NCBI GenBank assembly: GCA_963575745.1
Contig: CAUYUJ010017811.1
Span: 2,501-35,000 of the forward strand
DNA: 32,500 nucleotides
Origin: Prorocentrum cordatum
Lineage: Eukaryota; Sar; Dinophyceae; Prorocentrales; Prorocentraceae
Reading direction: 5' to 3'
Position 1 is the stretch's first letter, and each line of letters begins with the position of its first letter. The notes below the pieces were generated by a model that was given only the letters and a program-made list of their open reading frames with translations, had not been told where the DNA came from and searched no databases. Positions 17,762 to 26,307 of this stretch are shown piece after piece. A program made the position numbers and the translations under genes.

Positions 17762-17967
17762 GGGCACGGCTCTCTGTGAAAGGGGGGGGAAGTGGGAAGG
17801 GGAGGGAAAGAAGGAGGGAAGGAAGAAGGGAGAGGGAGAAGCACAGCAGCAGACAGAAGACGACGAGGGGGGGGAGAGGGGCGGGAAGGAGGGGAGAAGG
17901 GCCGAGCCCTGGATCGGCAATCGCGCCAAAAAAGCGCGCGCGAGGTGATCCACGCCCGGCGGCCAGA

Positions 17968-17989
17968 GGGGGGGGGGGGGGGGGGGGGG
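17968..17989 (+). repeat. Run of 22 G
   Basis: Uninterrupted G homopolymer on the plus strand (C on the E5 sense strand), inside the E5 3' UTR. Such a run can form a G-quadruplex and is prone to length error in sequencing. Confidence 0.9.
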
Positions 17990-18055
17990 AGGAGAAGCAG
18001 GCGACCGAACGAACGACAGCAGAGAGAAGGGGGAAACAGGAGGGAACGGGAAGAC

Positions 18056-18165
<110 letters not shown>

Positions 18166-18172
18166 AGCCGGA

Positions 18173-21100
18173 TCCGTGCCAGTCTCGAAAAAACCTCGCA
18201 GGGTGATTTGCGAGCGGAATCCGCCAAGACAATGATGCATCCCAGTCAGTGTAGCCGTGCTGCGCCCGGAACACAACGAAAGCCTGCAATCGAGATTGAA
18301 ATTCGCGGACAGAGTTGGCGGCGACTATAATTTCTGGCAAAATGTTGTACAAACGTGCGCCGCCAAGAGCAGAGCGAAGGAGGAAGTCTTGAGCTCGAAG
18401 ATCGCACGGGTCACACAGGCGGCGGTGGTGGCGAAGCCGGGAACGAGGAGGAGGAGGAGAGGGATCGACGCGAAAGAAACTGTGGAAATAATTGGGACCA
18501 AGACCTAAGACAGAACGATGAAGTACACCAAGAGTCGCAATATCCCTCCGCGTACTGAGAGGGGCGAGATTGTAGATGACCAAAGCCTCCAATTCTGTGA
18601 GACCAACGGAGCGCAAAAATCGTTTCTGCACGTTGTCGAGCATCTGAAGAGCGGTGCTAGTAGCGCGGGCTATAGCAGGCGTGCGATATTCAGCGAATGA
18701 AACAACGTGGCTTTTATATAGCAAGACCATCTCGTGCAGAGAGTGATATCGGCGAGCGTGCAAAAGACGCATTATTCGAGAATGACACGCTGCTGCGCAC
18801 TGTTCGATCGCCTTCGTCATGCCAAGCTGACAATCGAAAACGACCCCAGAATCTTAAACTCGGAGGAATCCCCGGGTTGCCTGGCAAGAATGCGTGTGCT
18901 TTCCTTGCTGGCGTCAAACACAGCGCAATTGGCACGACCCCAACGATGCAGTGTGGATTGGCAATCGCGGAGAGAAGCGCGAATGCTGGCATCGCTCACG
19001 TGGGCGCCGAATGTTTTCACAGCGTTCAAATCGTCGGCAAAAACTATATCGTCGAAGTCTGTCTCGGAGACTGCGCCGGAAGCGTCAGCGAAGAAAACGT
19101 TCCAAAGAATAGTGCCCCAAACTGTTCCTTGGAACACCATGCCCAGCATTTGAAACATGTCAGACAAGGCACCGTTAACTACAACCCGGGCTGTCCGGGG
19201 AGCCAGCCAACTGCGAATTGCTTGAAAGATTGGCTCGGGTATCGGAGCGGCGGCAAGCTTGCGCAAGATAATTTCTGTCTTCACCCGGTCGAAAGCACCG
19301 GACACGTCAGAGCGATATAAGCCAATTCTCTGGCCGCGAGAAAATGCAATTAAACAGTGCAAAACTAACCAAGGCACGGCGTTTCGAGCGCCCTTGCCAG
19401 CAGTGCAAGCGTACTGCGAAGCTCCATAAAATCTGTTCGAAATTAAACGGGGCACCAAAGAATTGCACAGAAGTCGCTCCATTGCCTTGGCCATCTGAGA
19501 CGTGAGGTGGATGCCGCGATATTTCGCAGCATCGTGTGCAGATTTTCTTTTGAATAAAGGGTGGATCCAAGGCTCTGTCCAACGCCTCGGCCATGCACCT
19601 GTGGACACAATACGGCGTGCAAGCTTCACGAATGGAATCGTGAGCTCCCGGCTGCAGATTTTGAGTAGACGGGCCGGGGCTCCATCCAGACCAGTGCCGC
19701 TGTCGAACCTAAGAGCAGACAGCACTCGCTTCGCACTGCGAGATTGATCGGAACGAACCTCGAGATTGGCCGGAGAATTCGTTGATTTCCGGCTCTGGCA
19801 CGGACCATCGAGAAACGAATTCGTCAGCGAAAAGCTGTGCTTTGCTTTAGGGTTCCAACGCCCAGGCACCTGCCTTGGAGCGCAAGGGAGGAGAGGAAGA
19901 CTTACAATATTTATTGCGCAAAGTTTTGCTTAGTTGCCACCATCGCTTTGACCCTCTGCGGAGTGACCTCAACTGCCGTCGCGTCCGAAGAATATGCCGT
20001 TGAACAGCTCGCACCAGACCAGCGCTACACCTTTGAGATGCTATTGGGAAGTGCGGTGTTCCAACTGCTGCTACTTCATCTCGCGCGAGCGCCAAAGACG
20101 GCTCGTCCAGCCAGGGATGCAAACCCCTGAAAGAGATCGTGCTCCTAGGGATGTGCTGCCGCATCAAATCAAGCAAAAACGAGTCAGAGCTAAGGTTGCT
20201 GCATCGGGGGCAGATCCGTCGATCCAGCTGCACTGCGAATTCCGGACAGCTCTCCGTATAGCGCCCCAGTTAGCACGACTCCAACATTCCCGCTGAACAC
20301 TCGAAACAGTGAGTGCCGGCAGCGTCAGCGATTTGTGGCGCGACAGAGGAAGAGATGAGGTCAGGCGTGTCAGTGAGAACAAGATCTAACAAATGCTGCT
20401 GCCGCGTAGGCTGTCGATCTTTTTCGACGAATCCGTGCTCCACACGCCGCGTTCGAAGAAATCTGCCCTCTGGAGTTGTCCTGTTCGAAAAACGCAACCA
20501 TTCGCGATGATGCACATTGAAATGTCCTACAAAAACGGCCCCAATGGCGAGGTGAGAGAGGCTGGCCCTTTCCGAAGCTAGGACTTCCAAGCTCTGCGCG
20601 TCTCCGTAACAAGGTGGCCGGTACAGTCCTGCACACAAGACCGGACCGCAATCATAATGGAATAAAAACCATGCAATCTCAGCGGAGGTGGAAGGAGGAA
20701 GAGGGGATAACAAATGAATGTGATAATCACGTGCGAAAACCAAGACTCCGCCACCGGAGGAATTTCTGTCTCTGCGGCACAATATGGAGTAAGAGGCAAG
20801 GGAGGGGGAAGGACAATAATCATCCAACTTCGTTTCATTCAGACATACAATCGCTGGCAATTCTGGCAAGATCGTGAGACGAGCTTCCAATTCATTTTTG
20901 TGAGAGGCAGACCCGTCCACAATGACATGGCAAATGGTGAGGCAAAACGCATCGAGGGACAGTGAGGAGCTGGATTCTCGCAGCTCCCTGCCCCGAGGCG
21001 GTGTATTGGAAGAAACTTGAAAATAATCGCGCAATGAACGCTGTGTACGAGAATGGGGAACAGGAGGAGAAGAAAGAACGGGGAGAGGGGGGGAGGGGGG

Positions 21101-21280
21101 AGGAGGACCTGCGACAGCGTTACTACGTAAATGACCCTGCCTTCGCAGCACGGCCTCGTACGAACGAGGGCCGCGACGACGAAGACGCCTTTGTCCCGGG
21201 GACTGCTCGCAAACGGCTTCGCCGTGGGCGGGTCTCAGTGCGAGCAATGAGTCACTATCTGAGCTGGCCCCCCCGCTTCC
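18173..21280 (-). pseudogene. Broken ORF2 (EN-RT) of E5
   Basis: The frame continues directly from the TAG at 21283-21281: GSGGASSDSDSLLAL, RRLRRRGPRS, QRSLRDYF (PIP-like, 21043-21020), then EN. EN keeps NETKLDD, YRPP and LLDLVLTD, but the metal-site Asp is His (VGHFN, codon at 20524-20522). Frame changes fall near 20300, 20230 and 19860. RT (19760-18840) has SDVSGAFDRV, FQGTVWGT and FADD intact. A frameshift near 18830 leads to the C-terminal domain (APLSTRRDIATLGVLHR, then RDWHG). The terminal TAG seen in E1 is missing, so the frame runs into the CT repeats. There is no Met codon between the ORF1 stop and the end of EN. Confidence 0.87.
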
Positions 21281-21299
21281 CTACTGAGGAAGCGGGGGG
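21269..21299 (-). promoter_or_regulatory. Amber stop in the loop of a 12-bp hairpin between ORF1 and ORF2 of E5
   Basis: Arms 21269-21280 and 21288-21299 are perfectly complementary over 12 bp (GC-rich, with GGAAGC). The loop is 7 bases and contains the TAG at 21283-21281 (context CAG TAG GGA). The codon series before (AFEQGPSDLRG) and after (LLALRPAHG, RRLRRRGPRS) share this frame. UAG followed by GGA is also the context of the murine leukaemia virus gag-pol readthrough site (established knowledge). The role here is inferred. Confidence 0.6.
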
Positions 21300-22665
21300 C
21301 GCAAAAAACGGATGCTTAAAAAACCTCGCAAATCACTTGGGCCCTGCTCAAACGCAACCGCTTCGCCCACCTTCGCGATGCGCGTCTGCCGCTCGATCTT
21401 GGCATCCTGGCCGGTCTTTGTCTTCAGCAACTCGGCGGCTTTACGTCAGGCCCAGTCCCCGGCCAAGTTGACCTGCGACCTGGCGGGCTTGATGGGGATG
21501 GACCGGCCCGACAGCCGAGGAAAGACGAACCGATGCATTTTTGCGACGTCCAAGAACTTCGAGGCATCCTGCGGCGAAGAGAGTTCCATGAATGAAGCAC
21601 GGGTGGCCTTTTGATTATTCCTTGGCCCAGAGAAGAAGTGACAGCCCCGACAGGAAAATTCTGAAGCGAAGCAACGTAGCGATTTATCTCCTGACCGCGC
21701 GCCGCCAAATCATCTCCATCAAATCCAATAAAGGCGACGCGTCTGTTGGAAATATCCATTGCACTCAACAATGAAAGGTGTCTCTTGCTCGAACCAGTTC
21801 CCGGAGAAGACCCGAGGCGCTCCGTGCGATCCCTCAAATCCTGCATTTCGTCTTTCAATGGATCGACGGCCACTGCAATGGCCTCTTTAGTCTCGTTTGT
21901 GATTCTGCTATGCATCGAAATCATAGAAGTATTGGTGGCCATATTGGAGTTCATATGCTTCAATGCATCGAATAACGCCTTTTCGCCAGCTGATGCCTCT
22001 GCCGGGAACGCAGGAAGGGCTGGTGCAGGCCGGGGGGCGAAGCCCGCGCCAGGAACACCACGCGGGGGGGCGGAACCCGCGCCCGGGGCCAGGGGGATAA
22101 CGCCCACTCCTGGCGCGCCCTCACCGGGACCACCTGCAGAACTGGTCCCGGGAGCCGCATGCATGCCACCCGAAGGGCCATTGCGCGCGCCGGAACCGCC
22201 GCCCGCAGGGCCAGATCCGGGAGCGGCCGCTACAAAAGTAGCAGCGCTCAGCTCACCACCGGGACTGCCTCCCATGCAAGTCCCGGGAGCCGCGTGCACA
22301 CCGCCCAGGGGGCCTTTGCATGCACCGGAATTGCCTTCCAATAGGCCGGCTCCGGGAGCAGCCGCTGCAGATGCAACGGCGCTCGGCTTTACGTTCCCGC
22401 TCCCGACGCCTGGAAAGGCGGGCGCGGGAGTAAATTCCACCTTCGATTGACTCTCACACGCGTCCATCATGTCATCGGTTCGAAGTTTTTTCTGTTCCGG
22501 CGTACCCCCAGGGGAACGAGTCAGGGTAGATTTCACAGCATTAGCGCGATCTGACAGTCGACTCAACGGACCCTTCCCGACACCTGTATTGGAATTCGCC
22601 CCAAAAATGCTCTGGGTAAGGTCAGTTGCCTCGCCGGGGAGAGCGGCAGCAGCAGCGCCAGACAT
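21281..22665 (-). pseudogene. Broken ORF1 of E5
   Basis: The ATG at 22665 gives MSGAAAAALPG as in E1. The Gly/Ala/Pro-rich part with two 45-residue units, the helical part (VDPLKDEMQDLRDR) and the first half of the RRM-like domain (VAFIGFDGDD) are open. A frameshift near 21655 moves the rest (FSGPRNNQKATRASF, KPARSQVNLAGDWA) to another frame. There is one TGA where a Leu is expected, then RKAAELLKTKTG and AFEQGPSDLRG, ending at the TAG at 21283-21281. This copy shows the normal orientation of the segment inverted in E1. Confidence 0.82.
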
Positions 22666-22704
22666 TGCGAAGGAACTAGGACAACCGAGGTGTATAAGGT
22701 GGTT

Positions 22705-22755
22705 GACCGCCCCGGCGACAGACAAAATATATACCTTGACCGCCCCGGCGAAAGG
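22705..22755 (-). promoter_or_regulatory. Tandem GC boxes in the 5' UTR of E5
   Basis: On the minus strand CTGTCGCCGGGGCGGTC and CTTTCGCCGGGGCGGTC lie about 33 bp apart, as in E1. The spacer differs (TATATATTTTGT here), so the boxes are better conserved than what lies between them. Confidence 0.5.
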
Positions 22756-22771
22756 CAATGATAGCTTCTGA

Positions 22772-23459
22772 GCTCGTGCCGCAACAGCTTGAGCCGCGCC
22801 CATCAGAACAGAGATCGGTAGAAAATCATCCATCACACTAATAGGGCAAATCTAGATGCCTGAAGTCGGATTGCGATCACTGTTCGGGTTGCCGTCTTGC
22901 CTATGGTGTTCAATTCCTTCAATTCTTTGTTTTGTTGTTTTATGTTCTTGTGTTGTTGTTGTTGTGTTTTCCGAGAATTTAGCAGATCACGATGTCGAAA
23001 CGCGCGTGTTGCCATTTTTGGACGAACGGCGTGTTCAAGAGACATATTATCAGTTGTGTAATGGACCCGTCGAATTTGCATATTACGTTTGTGGGTTTGA
23101 GGTTGATATTTTCGTTTTTGTTCAGCGAGCATTAAAACGGGAAAAGAGAAATTGAGCATCAGTATAATTTCTATCTTCAAGTTGGAGAAAACAGTTCGTG
23201 CGTAACGTAGGCGCATTCGCAGCAAGATTGTCATATCGGCTTCAATTAAAGTCAGAGAAACCATTGTTTTTTCCCGCAGAAGAATTTATGGGACACATTT
23301 TTGTTGAACCAATGCTAAGAATCCCCCAGTTATGGAGAGTTGTATGATTAAAAGCACGGTTAAGGTAAGAATCAGACAGAAAGGCGGTGTGACAGAAGTC
23401 CCCGCATAAAATTTAGAACAGGATACGATTCGTTGCCTCATCAACAGACAAGGGAGAAA
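22772..23459. other. Unassigned AT-richer stretch between E5 and E6
   Basis: I see no LINE motif, ORF with a recognisable domain, or repeat. A minus-strand open frame (22833-23264) is rich in Lys, Gln and Asn and is not convincing. Composition resembles the left flank, so this may be host DNA into which E5 and E6 inserted. Confidence 0.4.
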
Positions 23460-23750
23460 TCCATTCCGGCGCCTGGAACGTCCTGTTGCCTTGGGGCCAG
23501 CAGTTTGTTTGAAAAGAGCGGAGCGCGTGAGGCGTTATCCTATATTTTGTGTTATTTAGGTTTCATCCTTTTGTGTATTGGCCTACGTGTTATTTCATAT
23601 TATTCCGATGTTTCCGGTGCTTTCGATTGTGTCTCAGCAGACATTCTTAGCAAAAAGCAAATGCTCGCGTGGTCATTCGCGGACAGTTTTCATCACCGTG
23701 GAAGACGTGGTCTGCCACGGCGCCATTTGCGGCCCGCCTCTGTGGAACAC

Positions 23751-23824
<74 letters not shown>

Positions 23825-24390
23825 TAGTTTTTTTGCATGGCCGTCTTGGCCGAGACTTTTGAAGAGAAATGTGTTGACGACTTGAATGCATGGCGCTCTT
23901 TTTTGGGAGTAGTCGCCGTTTCATTAATGCCAAGCCTCGCTTTATGGGGCCGAGCCACCCGCGTCCAGTTTGACTCAAGCAAAGAGAATGCATGTACTTG
24001 CTCGCGCACGGCCTGTAGGCGATCTTTTAAGATTTTCGGTGTTCTCTTCGACCCCAAGTTATTGATGTACTGCGCTGTCTACAGCTGCGTGGTTCTTATT
24101 GGTGCGCAGCGGTTTCGTAACGACGCTGAATTTGTCGGCCTTTCCAAAGCACACGTGTTATCATATTCATAGTATCGTACGGGCGCGAATCACCACACCT
24201 CCTTTTCTGTATTCGCTCCATTTGACGCGGCTTTAAGGCTTCTGTTCTCTTGTTGGCTCCGTAGGAGTATATATCCTCCTACCAGACAGCATTGCGGCTG
24301 CCCAAAGTGTCCACGACTTTCAAGCGCTTTTCCAAGCTCTGCCCAGGGATATGGCTGCTTCGTACCGTGACTGGACAAATACTTTAAGCT
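23460..24390 (+). pseudogene. E6 part 1: 5'-truncated RT of a lineage C element
   Basis: Starts near the GARDA block of RT (REALSYILCYLGF). It continues YYSDVSGAFDCVSADIL (motif A intact), then a 72-base T run after the GPPLWN block. The YADD box has decayed to VDDLNAW. RATRVQFDSSKENA, FKIFGVLFDPKLLMY and a TAG follow. After a further shift the C-terminal domain VGVYILLPDSIAAAQS, ending DWTNTL, closely matches E3. Homology stops at TTTAAGCT, exactly where E6 part 2 resumes at 29639. Confidence 0.8.
23752..23823 (+). repeat. Run of 72 T inside the RT of E6
   Basis: An uninterrupted T homopolymer follows TGTGGAACACG and precedes GTAG-T7-GCATGGCCGTC. In E3 the same place reads TTTCTTTTCTGACTCA between TGGAACGC and TGCATGGCCGT. 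The run therefore sits exactly on T-rich codons of the PLWNxFF motif, either as a slippage expansion or as an antisense poly(A) insertion. Length may be affected by sequencing. Confidence 0.9.
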
Positions 24391-24447
24391 CGAGGGCGAA
24401 AGCTCAAGCGACCAAACTAAAGTGTTGATTGGCGCGGTCTATCTTCG

Positions 24448-24465
24448 CCTGTCGCCGGGGCGGTC
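24448..24465 (+). promoter_or_regulatory. GC box in the 5' UTR of E7
   Basis: CCTGTCGCCGGGGCGGTC is identical to the E1 boxes. Just upstream, GGCGCGGTCTATCTTCG resembles the end of a first box plus spacer in E1, so the two-box layout is shared by lineages A and C although their coding regions differ widely. Confidence 0.5.
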
Positions 24466-24520
24466 CGACACCTCAGTTTTTTGACATTCACTGTACTGAC
24501 TTTCTTTCTCGCTCACCACT

Positions 24521-25651
24521 ATGTCCAGCATGGCCGGCGTTCCGGGCGTCCAGAAACCAGCGTTCGAGAAGGGTGACAAGGAGACTTTGGCGCGTCTGAT
24601 TTCTCGCCGTGCTGCTGTTCAGCAGGCACTTTCCCCTGGGAGCAAGAGGGTTGCAGAAGCAGATTCTCCCATGGACCAGAGCCAGGGCCTCGGTGCGGGC
24701 GAGTTTGCACCAGCTCCCGCCCTCCCAGGCGTGGCGAGCGGTGTGGCAGAGCCGAGCACTGCTTTTGTAAGTGCTCCCGCTTCCAGCGGTGCATGCAATG
24801 GCCCTTCGGGTGGCGTGCATGCGGCTCCCGGAACCGGCCCTGCGGGTGGCAGTTCCGGTGGTGCATCAGGCGCGGGTTTCGCCCCCCTGAGTCCGGGCGC
24901 GGGTGTCGTCCCCCAGGTTGCGGGCGCGGGTTTTGTCCCCCCGCAGGCACCTGCACAGGTTGTCGTCCCACCGGTTTCGGCTTCGACCGATGACAAACTT
25001 AACTTCATTATGCAGAACATGTCCCTTAAGAGTGAAACGGCCACCAAACAGGACATTGGATCTCTCCGGGCCGAGATGAAGTGCGCGATCGCTGCGGCTG
25101 TCGACCCTCTGAGGGGCGAGATGGCCGACTTCCGGAGCCGCTTGCAGGTCGTGGAATCGAGGCGAGTTCGTTTTCCAGCCGGCATTTGCAAATGCTGAGC
25201 GCCATGGATGTCTCCAGCCTTCAGATCGCCGTTGTCGGTTTTTCAACCGTGGACCTTCAGCAGCGCATCACCGCCTTGGAAAAAATTGTCTCTGACGCGA
25301 ATTCGTCAGTGGGGCCCGTTTCAATGGGTCATTTTTTCACCGGCCCTCGTAATTCGCAGACCGTCTAAGACGCTCGTGATTTCTTGGCATCTGTTGGAGG
25401 GAAGGGTGCGCGTCTTCAGACCAGCAGTGGCATGAGTCTCATTCTGAAACCCGCAAAATCTAAGATTAATGCTACTAGGGATTGGTCCCTCCGCGAGGCC
25501 GAGAAAATTGAAGGCCAGGGCCCCTCGTGGTGCGATTCAGACCGACTGGAAATTTCGCGTTGCCAGCATCGACGGCGCCATTGGATTCAAGCAGGAATCC
25601 GGGGATTTGACCGGCAGTTTTTCTGCGCCTTTCGGCGACCTCTCGCTGTAG
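24521..25651 (+). pseudogene. Broken ORF1 of E7
   Basis: The ATG at 24521 starts MSSMAGVPGVQKPAF. An Ala/Gly/Pro-rich region with SGACNGPSGGVHAAPGT is followed by KLNFIMQNMSLKSETATKQD and AVDPLRGEMADFRSRLQ (helical). A frameshift near 25160 precedes the RRM-like start MLSAMDVSSLQIAVVGFS. There is a TAA at 25366-25368, then GARLQTSSGMSLILKPAKSK and RDWSLREAEK. Another shift near 25520 leads to RVASIDGAIGFKQ and DLTG, ending at the TAG at 25649-25651. The gene would encode the RNA-binding ORF1 protein of lineage C. Confidence 0.82.
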
Positions 25652-25666
25652 AATGGACGGGGTCGC
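25635..25666 (+). promoter_or_regulatory. Amber stop in a predicted hairpin between ORF1 and ORF2 of E7
   Basis: 25635-25642 (GCGACCTC) pairs with 25659-25666 (GGGGTCGC), eight pairs with one G-U. The 16-base loop holds the TAG at 25649-25651. The frame of GFKQESGDLTG before the stop is the frame of PRSLRRRGPRSE after it. The stem sequence is unrelated to those of E2 and E5. Confidence 0.5.
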
Positions 25667-25844
25667 GCACTATTTTGTTCGCTATCTCTGCCTTTTCTTG
25701 TTTGTTCCCCCGCCCCTCACTCTGTGAGAAGTGCGCGGCGCCCTCCGCGTAGTTTGAGACGACGAGGCCCCCGTTCTGAATTTGAATTTCACCGGCGGTT
25801 TGTTGAGCAATGTTCGCGGCCAAGCCGGAATTCCGCCCAGCCGA

Positions 25845-26245
25845 TTTTTTCGACCCGCCTTAGCCCAAATATTTCGATCCGCCTTATCCCAGACCGTTCG
25901 AACCGGCTTAACCCGGATTTTTCGAGTTCGCTTGCCCCGGCCTTTCGGGCCAGCGGACCCGGCAGTGCAGCGCAGTTAATTTTTTCGAGTTCGCTAACCC
26001 CGGTTTCTCCAGCCTGCGGACCCGGCAGCGCGGCGGAGTTAATTTTTTCGAGTTCGCTTGCCCCGGCTCTTCCCGGCAGCGGCCCCGGCAGTGCAGCGCA
26101 GCTTGCTTTCCCGAGTTCGCCTGCCTTGGCCCCCCCGGCCAGCGGACCCGGGAGTTCAGCGCAGTTCAGTTTCTCGAGTTCGCTTGCCCCGGTGTTTCCG
26201 GCCAGCGGACCAGGAAGTGCAGCGCAGCTTACTTCGAGTTCGCTT
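25845..26245 (+). repeat. Linker repeats of E7: short FSTRL units then 63-bp units
   Basis: First come short units beginning TTCGACCCGCCTTA, TTCGATCCGCCTTA and TTCGAACCGGCTTA (25850-25917), clearly related to the E3 repeats. Then 63-bp units with TCGAG at 25922, 25985, 26048, 26174 (CCGAG at 26111) and a last one at 26234. They encode SSSLAPAFxASGPGSAAQL (21 residues per unit). All spacings but the last are exactly 63. Confidence 0.88.
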
Positions 26246-26257
26246 CTGTCTGCCCCT

Positions 26258-26261
<4 letters not shown>

Positions 26262-26304
<43 letters not shown>
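26262..26304 (+). repeat. (CT)n microsatellite
   Basis: About 43 bp of CT dinucleotides directly after the linker repeats of E7. The frames before and after it differ, so length change here is the likely cause of the ORF2 frameshift. Confidence 0.92.

Positions 26305-26307
<3 letters not shown>

Noticed and set aside
25366-25368. TAA in E7 ORF1 as a possible second recoding site
   Set aside because: It lies within the RRM-like domain, is flanked by frameshifts, and has no counterpart in E1 or E5, so it is ordinary decay.
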